Below are positions 52,347-64,000 of a stretch of 64,000 bases of DNA, piece after piece (position 1 is the first letter of the stretch; every line of letters starts with the position of its first letter). The notes under the pieces were generated by a model. That model made no database searches. It saw only the letters and a list, made by a program, of their open reading frames with translations, and was not told the DNA's origin. This stretch comes from Ahrensia sp. (GTDB lineage: Bacteria > Pseudomonadota > Alphaproteobacteria > Rhizobiales > Rhizobiaceae). A program made the position numbers and the translations under genes. The DNA lies in the NCBI GenBank assembly GCA_002706335.1, contig PAKZ01000041.1, positions 124,001 through 188,000 of the forward strand. The letters are read 5' to 3'.

Positions 52347-54712
52347 GCTGCCCTTTCGTAGACGAGCCCGGCGCTGTCATCGAGGACAATCGGGCCGCCG
52401 ACATAAGCCCCGTCGATCGACGGTGTCTTGAGGGTCAGGCGCCAGCCCGTGCCCTGGATGCCCGGAACCGGCAGCGTCAGCGGATCAAACTCGCCCGTCT
52501 CTCCGCCTTCCATATGGGTGACGGTAAAGACCTGATTGCCGTTCGGGGCGTGACGCAGGCAGACGAAGACCGTCCTTCCGTCGACCGGACGCAGATAGTC
52601 GAAGGTATCATTTGCGCCGAGATTATCACGCAGCCATGCATTGGAACGCCGGAACTTCCGCAGCGCCAGCATGAAGCCGGTCTGGTTCGGATCGAGCAGC
52701 GGCAGGGAATGGGACACGTTGCAATATTCATGCATGTCATCCATCCAGGCGCGGGCGATTATCTTCAGCTCGTCCGGCGTGAAAACATCCGGGCCTGATA
52801 GTTTCGGCTCCACCGCGTTAAGGAGGCCGGCGATCTTGTCGAGATCGTATTCGGTCACCTCCACCAGCGCCGGCAGGATCTCGAAGAAGCGCACGAGTTC
52901 CTCGCGCGTGGCAAAACCGATCTCCTTCAGGCGTCGGAAGCTCGACGGCACCGAGTAGGAATATTCGTCCACCTGCCATTTGAGCGAGATCGCTTCCTCG
53001 GCAACGACCTTGACGCCATACCGGTCGTCCTGATTGCGGATGAAGCCCCAGCTCGCCCGCGCGGCGGCGTTCAGGAAGTCCATCGGCACGCCGGGCAGCG
53101 CGGCATAGGTCAGCATCGAGACCGCCGGATTGTCATAGGCTGTGTCGAGGATCTCCATGCGCGTGCGGCCGAGGCGGGTGTTGATGTTGAGCTTCGGATT
53201 GACTTGCGTGCCGCGGCGCAGCGTGTCGTGGTTGGCTGTCCCGGAAATCCAGTTGGCGCCATGGCTCGCAATCTCGCGGATGCGCCAGTATTTCGACAGC
53301 CAGAAACCGTAGATGAACGGCGTGTTGTGGGCAAAAGTCAGCGGCCCCCACTGGAAGATGTCCTGATCGCCGAGATTCTCGATCACCGCGCGATAGGTCG
53401 ACGACAATTCCCAGTCTTCCTGCGGCCAGGGACGTCCGTCCTCGAAGATGAACCACGGCCGGAACTGCGTTCCCGCGACCTCCTGCTTAACCTCCGTCAT
53501 CTGCCGCAGATAATCGTCATCATGCTGGAGCGACTGGGTGTGCGGATCCCACCATTTGAAGTCCTGAGCGCCGTCGACGCGCACGCCATCGGCGCCGAAA
53601 TTGACCTTGCGGCGCTGCATTTCGAGAAGGATCGCGCGGACCGCCGGGTTCTTGTACTCCAGGTTCTGGCCATACATGTTCGGCCCCGCGAAGAAATGCG
53701 GATTGAGCGTGTTGAGGCCCTGATTGTCGGAATGGCCGAAAACCACGTCGAAAACGAGCTTCTTGGGCTTGCCCGGAAAATTGTGCAGGACAGCCGCGAG
53801 ATCGACCAGCTCATCGGGGCGGCCGCTTTCGAGAAGTACGGGATTGACGGCGCCCATACCGGCGATGACGACGTCATAGCCCCAGTTCGTCGTGTCGGGC
53901 CGCGTCAGCTCAACGGAGACGGACCTGTCCGTTCCATCGGATTCCTGCCAGAAATCCGGCCCCGTCTCGTAGACGGTCGTCGGCTCGACAGGCAGCAATT
54001 GAACGGCGTCATAGCCGAGATAGAGCGCATCGCCCTGCTCCAGCGGAAGATCGGCGCGCAGGCGCTCCGAGAGGCGCTCGAAGTGGCGCGCAAGGCTCGC
54101 CAGCGTGCCGCCGGCTGTGGCGGTCGGAACATGGATCTGAAGAATGTTGGTGGGTGGGCCAAAACGGTGGGGCTGTTCGCCCGACAGCGCCTCGTAATAG
54201 CCGCGATCGGACCGGGCGGCCTGCATTGCCCCGGTATCATAAAGCTCGGCCGGCGCCATCGCGCCGAACGGCAAGGAAGCCGCGAGCGGGTCGAGGATAC
54301 GGTGCCAGTCGCCGGATGCATCGCGCCAGGCCAGCGCATAGAAGTCGCCGATCAGATCGCGCGTTCCCGCTTTCAAGCCGGAGACGCAAGCGAATGTGTG
54401 CGCCTCGTAGCGCATCACCGGAAGATAGACGCGCTCGAAGCTCAACTCCTGGTGGGATCGGGTCAGGTCGATATCGTCGGAGGGCTCCAGTATCTCCAGA
54501 AATACATCGCCATCCGGGACGCGATGATCGAGAAGTTCGGGCGTCCAGAAACCGAACTCGAAAAGGTCGCCAAATTTTTGCGCGCCGAGGCGGCGGGCGA
54601 TGGCTGCTTCCGCGTCAAAGGCGGTCGGCTGCGTGGTCAGCTGTTCGCGACACCAATCGACGAGTCGTTGCGTGGCCTCGGCGTCGAGGCTGGCGCGGTC
54701 CTTTAGGGACAT
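52343..54712 (-). CDS. GH13-like glycoside hydrolase, possibly glucosylglycerol hydrolase (GghA-like)
   Basis: Protein of 789 residues with a GH13-type barrel in the middle. The nucleophile motif is GADGVRVDGAQD with D380, and the third acidic residue is in SGTANHDTLRRG near 500; FIFEDGRPW near 430 may hold the acid/base glutamate. DVVFGHSDNQGLNTLN near 325 is the first barrel motif, with a histidine. The unusual long N-terminal part without starch-binding features and the overall build recall the GghA group, which hydrolyses the compatible solute glucosylglycerol. That assignment is from memory of the family and not certain; another alpha-glucosidase or phosphorylase is possible. It is 44 bases downstream of pgm and so likely in the glycogen operon. 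Confidence 0.6.
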   Translation of the reverse strand: MSLKDRASLDAEATQRLVDWCREQLTTQPTAFDAEAAIARRLGAQKFGDLFEFGFWTPELLDHRVPDGDVFLEILEPSDDIDLTRSHQELSFERVYLPVMRYEAHTFACVSGLKAGTRDLIGDFYALAWRDASGDWHRILDPLAASLPFGAMAPAELYDTGAMQAARSDRGYYEALSGEQPHRFGPPTNILQIHVPTATAGGTLASLARHFERLSERLRADLPLEQGDALYLGYDAVQLLPVEPTTVYETGPDFWQESDGTDRSVSVELTRPDTTNWGYDVVIAGMGAVNPVLLESGRPDELVDLAAVLHNFPGKPKKLVFDVVFGHSDNQGLNTLNPHFFAGPNMYGQNLEYKNPAVRAILLEMQRRKVNFGADGVRVDGAQDFKWWDPHTQSLQHDDDYLRQMTEVKQEVAGTQFRPWFIFEDGRPWPQEDWELSSTYRAVIENLGDQDIFQWGPLTFAHNTPFIYGFWLSKYWRIREIASHGANWISGTANHDTLRRGTQVNPKLNINTRLGRTRMEILDTAYDNPAVSMLTYAALPGVPMDFLNAAARASWGFIRNQDDRYGVKVVAEEAISLKWQVDEYSYSVPSSFRRLKEIGFATREELVRFFEILPALVEVTEYDLDKIAGLLNAVEPKLSGPDVFTPDELKIIARAWMDDMHEYCNVSHSLPLLDPNQTGFMLALRKFRRSNAWLRDNLGANDTFDYLRPVDGRTVFVCLRHAPNGNQVFTVTHMEGGETGEFDPLTLPVPGIQGTGWRLTLKTPSIDGAYVGGPIVLDDSAGLVYERAA

Positions 54713-54756
54713 GGGCTGTCTCCCGTGCTTTGCGGGCCGTGGAAACCCTGTTTCCT

Positions 54757-58311
<3,555 letters not shown>

Positions 58312-58312
<1 letters not shown>

Positions 58313-60399
58313 CAATCTTTCTCCTGAACCAGAACGATCACAGAGGCTTCTGAAACCGTAATTTTCCCGCCGGACACCGGTTTCGGATCCGCTTCGGGAT
58401 GGGCCGTGTCGATTTCCAGTTTCCAGTGCATGCCCTCGGGGTCCTCCGGGGAATTTACCTCCACCGCCGACCCGGCGTTGAAGACGGCAAAAATCGCTGT
58501 CTCGAGCGCCGAGTAGCGCGGCGTGCCTGATGCGGTGCGCATTTCCACGCAGACGAGGCGCAGATCGGGATTATTCCAATCTTCACTGGTCATCGGCGTG
58601 CCGTCGGCACGGCTCCAGAACAGATCTTCCTTGCCGTCGATGGCGCGTTCGCGCGAGTGAAGGAAGCGTTTCTGGCGCAGGATCGGGTGCGCTTTGCGAA
58701 AAGCGATCATGCGCTTGGTGAATTCGAGGAAGGCGTCGTCGCCATTTTCCCAGTCGATCCAGCTGATTTCGCTGTCCTGGCAATAGGCGTTGTTGTTTCC
58801 GCCCTGGCTGTGGCCGATTTCATCGCCGGCAAGGATCATCGGCGTGCCTTGGGCAAGAAGCAGCGTCGCCATCATGTTGCGCCGACGCCGTTCCCGGGCG
58901 GCGAGAATGCCGATATTCTGGGTCTCGCCTTCGGCTCCTAGATTGAAGGAATAGTTTTCCGAATGGCCGTCGCGATTGTCCTCGCCATTGGCCTCGTTGT
59001 GCTTGGAATTGTAGGAAACCACGTCGGCAAGCGTGAAACCATCATGGGCGGACACGAAATTGACCGATGAGGTCGCGGGACGGCCGGAATGGTCGAATTG
59101 CAGGGCCGAGCCTGTCAGTCGATCCGCAAGATCCGGAGCACGGCCGGGATCGCCGCGCCAGTATCGGCGTATGCCGTCGCGAAACCTGTCATTCCATTCC
59201 ATGAAGGGCGGCGGAAAGGCGCCGAGCTGATAGCCTCCCGGCCCGATGTCCCAAGGCTCGGCGATCAGTTTAACCTTTGTGAGCACGGGATCCTGACGCA
59301 CCGCATCGAAGAAGGCCGCACCGCGATCGAAACCGGTCGACGTGCGCCCGAGTGTGGAGCACAGATCGAAGCGGAAGCCGTCGACATGCATCACCTCGAC
59401 CCAGTAACGCAGCGAATCCATGACCATGCGCAACACCATGGGATGGTCGAGATTGAGCGTGTTGCCGGTGCCGGTGTCGTTGACATAGTAGCGCGGGTTC
59501 TGCTCCAGCCGGTAGTAAGACCGGTTGTCGAGTCCACGGAAGGACAAGGTCGGGCCCAGTTCGTTGCCTTCGCCTGTATGGTTATAGACCACGTCCATCA
59601 GCACCTCGATGCCGGCGGCGTGGAAGCGGGCCACCATCGTCTGGAACTCGGAGATATCTCCATCATGCAGATAACGCGGTTCCGGCGCGAAGAAGCCGAT
59701 GGTCTGGTAGCCCCAGTAATTGGTGAGATCGCGCTCGACGAGGAACTTGTCGTTGAGGAATGCCTGCGACGGCAGCAGCTCAATCGTGGTAATGCCAAGC
59801 TTGACCAGATAGTCGAGCATCGGCTCCGAGGCGAGACCGAGGAACTTCCCGCGTGGCGCGGCGTCGGGATGCAACTGCGTCATGCCCTTCACATGCGCCT
59901 CGTAGATGATCGTCTCGGCGATCGGCGTGTCCGGCGGCTCATCGTCGCCCCAGGAAAATGCGGGGGCGACCACGACGCATTTGGGCATGAAGGGTGCACT
60001 GTCGGCCTTGTCGAAGCTCAGATCGTCGCGCTTCATGCCGATCTCGTATCCCATCAGCGCATCCGACCATTTAGGGTGGCCGGTCAGGCGCTTGGCATAG
60101 GGATCGATCAGGAGCTTGTTGGGATTGAAGCGATGGCCTTCGTCGGGACGATAGGGACCATGGGCGCGGTAGCCATAGAGCTGGCCCGGGCGCAGGCCCG
60201 GGATGTAGCCATGCCAGACATCGCCGTCGCGCTCCGGCAGATCGAGACGGGCCGTCTCGGTCTCTCCGTCTTCGGAAAACAGGCACAGGGTCATCCGGCT
60301 GGCGTGCTCGGAAAAGACCGCGAAATTGACGCCGTCGCCGTCAAAGGTCGCGCCAACGGTCGCGGGGTTGCCGGCGTAAAGCGAGAAATCCACTGTCAT
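58312..60399 (-). CDS. glgX: Glycogen debranching enzyme GlgX
   Basis: GH13 isoamylase-type enzyme of 695 residues that hydrolyses alpha-1,6 branches of limit glycogen. An N-terminal CBM48-type domain starts [19 protein letters not shown]. Catalytic motifs in order are [10 protein letters not shown] near 270, [11 protein letters not shown] with nucleophile near 343, [14 protein letters not shown] with acid/base glutamate near 379, and [10 protein letters not shown] near 450. The ATG at 60399 overlaps the glgA stop by four bases. The neighbouring malQ and glgA make the glycogen role secure. Confidence 0.95.
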
Positions 60400-61829
60400 G
60401 GATGCGTTCCGAGACTTTCATAAAGAGCGGCGTAGCGCGGCGCCGAGGCCGACCAGCCGACAGGATGAGCCATGGCGCGGCGCTGCATGCGCTCGAAGGC
60501 CGACTTGTTAGAATAGACATCACACAATCGCATCAGCGCGGCCTCCAGCGCATCCGCTGTAACGGGATGAAACTGGAAGCCGGTCGCGACATCGGCGGCG
60601 ACCGCGGCGTCATTGGCATTGATGACCGTGTCCGCCAGTCCGCCGGTCATCGCGACGACAGGTATCGCGCCATAGCGCAATCCGTAGAGCTGGGTCAGGC
60701 CGCACGGCTCGAAGCGCGACGGAACGATGACAGCGTCGCCGCCGGCCATCATGCGATGCGACAGGGGTTCGTCGTAGCCTATGCGCACGGAGACCTGCGG
60801 CATGGATTCGGCAGCCTCCATCCAGGCTTTTTCAAGGGCCGCGTCGCCGGATCCCAGAAGAGCGACCTGGCCGCCGCGGGCAACGAATTCCGGCAGAGCC
60901 TGGAGCAGCAGGTCGAGCCCCTTCTGCTCGGTCAGCCGGGAAATGACCACGGCCAGCGGGCCGTCCGTCTGCGCGAGACCGAACTCCTCGATCAGCCGGC
61001 CGCGGTTGGCGGCCTTCTTCTTCGGCGACTTGTAGTTCGCGATGGCGGGGTCGGTTTTCGGATCCCAGACTATTCCGTCAATGCCATTCAATATGCCGAC
61101 AAGATCGGCCTGCCGGGCGCGCAGGACGCCGTCCAGCCCCATGCCGAATTCGGGCAACATCAGCTCGCGCGCGTAGGTCGGGCTGACGGTCGACAGTTTG
61201 TTGGAAAATTTCAGGCCGGCCTTGAGGGCATCGATTTGGCCGTAGAATTCGAAGCCTTCCGGGTGGAAGCCCCACTGCGGCAGACGCATGGATTTCAGCT
61301 TCGAAGCTGGGGCGAGACCGTGGAAAGCGATGTTATGGATCGTCAGCAGCGTGCCGACCCGGTCCGCCGCCTCCATTTCGTGCAAATAGACCGGGACGAG
61401 CCCGGCCTGCCAATCATGCAGATGCAGGACTTCGGGTCGCCAATTTCCGATGCCTTCCGCTGCGATGGATGCGGCCATCCAGCTCAATGCCGCAAAGCGC
61501 TCAGGATTATCGGGCCAATCTTTCCCGTCTGGGCCGAGATAGATCGAGCCCGGCCGGTCATAGAGATGCGGCGCGTCGAGCACGAAAAGGTCTAGACCGG
61601 CGACCTTGCCTCCCAGAAGGCGCGCCGGTCCGCCCATCAAGTCCGATTCATTGCGAAGCGCGCGCGGCCGCTTCAGCGCCTCCATCACCGCCGGATACCC
61701 CGGCAGCAAGGTTTTCAATTGCCAGCCTTCTGCGGCCATGGCACCAGGCAGCGCGCCCGCGACATCGGCAAGTCCTCCCGTCTTGACCAGAGGCGCACAT
61801 TCCGACGCCACGGACAGAACTTGCCTCAT
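60396..61829 (-). CDS. glgA: Glycogen synthase
   Basis: GT5 enzyme of 477 residues adding glucose from ADP-glucose to the growing alpha-1,4-glucan. The N-terminal ADP-glucose loop [13 protein letters not shown] begins at K16. The C-terminal GT-B site has [20 protein letters not shown] near 373 and TGGLADTV after it. The ATG at 61829 overlaps the glgC stop by four bases; the frame running to 61898 lies inside glgC. Length is that of E. coli GlgA. Confidence 0.96.
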   Translation of the reverse strand: MRQVLSVASECAPLVKTGGLADVAGALPGAMAAEGWQLKTLLPGYPAVMEALKRPRALRNESDLMGGPARLLGGKVAGLDLFVLDAPHLYDRPGSIYLGPDGKDWPDNPERFAALSWMAASIAAEGIGNWRPEVLHLHDWQAGLVPVYLHEMEAADRVGTLLTIHNIAFHGLAPASKLKSMRLPQWGFHPEGFEFYGQIDALKAGLKFSNKLSTVSPTYARELMLPEFGMGLDGVLRARQADLVGILNGIDGIVWDPKTDPAIANYKSPKKKAANRGRLIEEFGLAQTDGPLAVVISRLTEQKGLDLLLQALPEFVARGGQVALLGSGDAALEKAWMEAAESMPQVSVRIGYDEPLSHRMMAGGDAVIVPSRFEPCGLTQLYGLRYGAIPVVAMTGGLADTVINANDAAVAADVATGFQFHPVTADALEAALMRLCDVYSNKSAFERMQRRAMAHPVGWSASAPRYAALYESLGTHP

Positions 61830-63082
61830 CCGGCGGCTCTCCGGTCCAACATATCCTGGGTGATCAAGGTGACTCCAGTATCGCTGACGCGGAACCATTT
61901 GGCGTCTTCCTCGGGATCCTCGCCGACGACGAGGCCAGTGGGGATCACTACGCCGCGGTCGATGACGACATTGGTCAGCCGGGCAGAGCGTTCGATCGTC
62001 ACATAGGGCAGGACGACCGCGTGATCGAGCACCGAATAGGAATTGGAATGCACGCCGGTGAACAACAGTGAATTGCGCACCTCCGTACCGGAAATGATGC
62101 AGCCGCCGGACACGAGACTGGACACCGCGCTGCCGCGCCGGGATTCCTCGTCATGAACGAACTTGGCCGGCGGCATGATTTCTGAATAGGTCCAGATCGG
62201 CCAATGGCGATCCCACAGATCGAGATCCGGCGCAAAGTCGGTCAGGTCGATATTGGCCTTCCAGAACGCGTCGACGGTACCGACATCGCGCCAGTAGGCC
62301 GGGGCATCTGGCGCGACCTTCACGCAGCTTCGCGAAAAGCGGTGCGCGACAGCCTTGCCGTTCTTGACGATGTCCGGGATGATGTCGCCGCCGAAATCGT
62401 GGCGGGAATTCGGATCGGCCGCGTCCCTGATCAGGAGATCGCGAAGGAATTTCCAATCGAAGACATAGATCCCCATCGAGGCAAGTGCGACGGTCGGATC
62501 GTCGGGCGTACCCGGCGGATCGGCGGGTTTCTCGAGGAAATCGGTAATGCGATCATCGGCATCGATCGCCATGACCCCGAATGCCGTGGCCTCCTCGCGC
62601 GGGACGGTAAGGCAGCCGACCGTGACATCGGCGCCGCTTTCAACGTGATGGCGCAGCATCACCTCGTAATCCATCTTGTAGACGTGATCGCCGGCGAGAA
62701 TGAGAACATAGTCGACGTCGTAACTGTCGACGATGTCGATGTTCTGGGTCACCGCGTCGGCCGTACCGAGATACCACATGTTCTCGTCGACACGTTGTGA
62801 GGCCGGCAAAATATCGAGATACTCATTACGTTCCGGGCGGAAGAAGTTCCAGCCCCGCTGGCAATGGCGGATCAGCGAATGCGCCTTGTATTGCGTCGCG
62901 ATCGCCATCTTGCGGATGCCGGAGTTCAGCGCGTTGGACAGGGCGAAGTCAATGATCCGCGCCTTGCCGCCGAAATAGACCGCGGGCTTGGCGCGCCGGT
63001 CGGTCAGTTCCTTCAGCCGGCTGCCCCTGCCTCCGGCAAGAACGAACGCCATGCTTCTGTTCGTCAGTCTGGAAATCGCCAT
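61826..63082 (-). CDS. glgC: Glucose-1-phosphate adenylyltransferase (ADP-glucose pyrophosphorylase)
   Basis: Committed step of glycogen synthesis, making ADP-glucose from ATP and glucose-1-phosphate. The 418-residue protein has the nucleotide-binding loop [15 protein letters not shown] at 13-27, the activator-site region [19 protein letters not shown] at 32-50, and [17 protein letters not shown] for the sugar-phosphate site. The C-terminal left-handed beta-helix carries [22 protein letters not shown] lies about ten bases before the ATG. Activation by fructose-6-phosphate or pyruvate, usual in alphaproteobacteria, is not visible from sequence. Confidence 0.96.
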   Translation of the reverse strand: MAISRLTNRSMAFVLAGGRGSRLKELTDRRAKPAVYFGGKARIIDFALSNALNSGIRKMAIATQYKAHSLIRHCQRGWNFFRPERNEYLDILPASQRVDENMWYLGTADAVTQNIDIVDSYDVDYVLILAGDHVYKMDYEVMLRHHVESGADVTVGCLTVPREEATAFGVMAIDADDRITDFLEKPADPPGTPDDPTVALASMGIYVFDWKFLRDLLIRDAADPNSRHDFGGDIIPDIVKNGKAVAHRFSRSCVKVAPDAPAYWRDVGTVDAFWKANIDLTDFAPDLDLWDRHWPIWTYSEIMPPAKFVHDEESRRGSAVSSLVSGGCIISGTEVRNSLLFTGVHSNSYSVLDHAVVLPYVTIERSARLTNVVIDRGVVIPTGLVVGEDPEEDAKWFRVSDTGVTLITQDMLDRRAAG

Positions 63083-63103
63083 GCCACCTTCTCCTCCCTG
63101 TGA

Positions 63104-64000
63104 TCAGGTCCCGTAGGTCAGGACAACAGTCGAAAGCGGCGGTAACGTTACACGCGCCGATGCCGGCTGCCCCTGAAATCCCTCACTCGTAGCAATAACG
63201 CCGCCGAGGTTGCCTCGGTTGCCTCCGCCATAGATTTCCGCGTCGGTGTTGAGCGCCTCGCGCCACTTGCCCTCGATCGGCAGGCCGCACAGCCAGTCAC
63301 GACGCTCGACAGGCGTAAAGTTGCAGATGACGACGACTGGCGGATCGTCCGGACCGCCGCGGCGCAACCAGGCATAGATGGAATCCTCGACCGCATTGGC
63401 TTCGATCCACTGGAAGCCGTCCTCCTCGCAATCCTTTACATGCAGCGCCGGCATGGCGCGGTAGAGCGTGTTGAGATCGCGGATCAGCCGCTGGATGCCT
63501 TTGTGGTTCGGATTATCCAGGACGCCCCAATCGACCTCGCCCGACTGGGCCCACTCGGCAGGCTGGGCGATCTCGCAGCCCATGAACAGAAGCTTCTTGC
63601 CGGGATGGCCCCACATGAACCCGTAATAGGCGCGCAGATTGGCGAAGCGCTCCCATTCATTGCCAGGCATGCGGGACAGCATCGACCCCTTTCCGTGCAC
63701 GACCTCGTCATGGCTTATCGGCAGGATGAAGTTTTCCGAGAAGGCGTAATGCAGGCCGAACGTCATCTGGTGATGATGGTATTTCCGGTAGATCGGCTCG
63801 AGCTTGATGTATTCGAGCGTGTCGTTCATCCAGCCCATGTTCCACTTGTAGCCAAAGCCGAGACCGCCGGTATCCACCGGGCGCGACACACCGGGGAAAC
63901 TGGTGCTCTCCTCTGCGACTGTCATGATGCCGTCGACCTCGCCATAGACGGCCGTGTTCATGCGCTGGAGCATGTCGATCGCCTCGAGGTTCTCGCGGCC
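63104..64000 (-). CDS. glgB: 1,4-alpha-glucan branching enzyme (N-terminus outside window)
   Basis: The frame is open to the right edge of the window (GRENLEAID, then MLQRMN), so the visible 298 residues are the C-terminal part of GlgB; the ATG at 63973 is internal. It makes alpha-1,6 branches in glycogen. [15 protein letters not shown] holds the catalytic acid/base glutamate, and [17 protein letters not shown] holds the third acidic residue. [17 protein letters not shown] is a GlgB signature. It ends 21 bases before glgC, making it the first visible gene of the glycogen operon. Confidence 0.95.
   Translation of the reverse strand, partial: GRENLEAIDMLQRMNTAVYGEVDGIMTVAEESTSFPGVSRPVDTGGLGFGYKWNMGWMNDTLEYIKLEPIYRKYHHHQMTFGLHYAFSENFILPISHDEVVHGKGSMLSRMPGNEWERFANLRAYYGFMWGHPGKKLLFMGCEIAQPAEWAQSGEVDWGVLDNPNHKGIQRLIRDLNTLYRAMPALHVKDCEEDGFQWIEANAVEDSIYAWLRRGGPDDPPVVVICNFTPVERRDWLCGLPIEGKWREALNTDAEIYGGGNRGNLGGVIATSEGFQGQPASARVTLPPLSTVVLTYGT

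Overview
The window is high-GC, densely packed bacterial chromosome with no gene-free stretch above 300 bases except 27689-28082, which holds a tRNA gene, an attachment site and integrase arm repeats. Gene content points to an alphaproteobacterium of the Hyphomicrobiales (Rhizobiales) type: OlsB-like ornithine-lipid acyltransferase, MmcB, a RegB/RegA (ActS/ActR) redox pair, a MaeB malic enzyme with phosphotransacetylase tail, a ROSE-like thermometer before an hsp20 gene, and a glgBCA-X-pgm glycogen operon. The genus cannot be fixed from the sequence alone; a marine or halotolerant relative of Hoeflea/Martelella is only a guess.

Layout. 1-16.7 kb is core housekeeping: a truncated SpoU-type RNA methyltransferase, lspA, an AcuI/YhdH reductase, a sensorless hybrid histidine kinase, olsB, maeB (reverse), mutS, glnD, murJ, trpS, a universal stress protein and an NfuA-type Fe-S carrier, closed by a bidirectional terminator. 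16.8-27.7 kb holds an L,D-transpeptidase, mmcB, and a reverse-strand run ynjB-ynjC-ynjD-hrpB-regB-regA, then hsp20 with its thermometer and, divergently, a nucleoside hydrolase.

27.8-37.45 kb is a genomic island inserted at the 3' end of tRNA-Leu(CAG). It has a P4-type integrase beside the tRNA, an imperfect attL/attR pair, matching integrase arm repeats at both ends, an unknown coiled-coil protein, a packed AlpA / zinc-ribbon HTH / second tyrosine recombinase module preceded by AACCG repeats, and a Type III restriction-modification pair (mod-res) followed by a GIY-YIG-like zinc-finger protein.

37.5-43.8 kb is a reverse-strand three-gene redox operon: GltD-like flavoprotein with ferredoxin domain, pyruvate:ferredoxin oxidoreductase, and a dihydroorotate-dehydrogenase-like protein without the usual active-site signature. 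A secreted protein of unknown function follows. 44.5-52.3 kb is a hexuronate (glucuronate) catabolic locus: TRAP transporter PQM, uxaC and uxuB on the reverse strand, with a GntR regulator and uxuA divergent from it. 52.3-64 kb is a reverse-strand glycogen/alpha-glucan operon glgB(partial)-glgC-glgA-glgX-malQ-pgm plus a GH13-like hydrolase that may be a glucosylglycerol hydrolase. Start-stop overlaps link glgC-glgA-glgX-malQ, suggesting translational coupling.

Functionally, the hexuronate locus imports and degrades uronic acids; maeB, the PFOR operon and the glycogen operon handle carbon and redox overflow; RegBA senses redox state; the island adds restriction-based defence.
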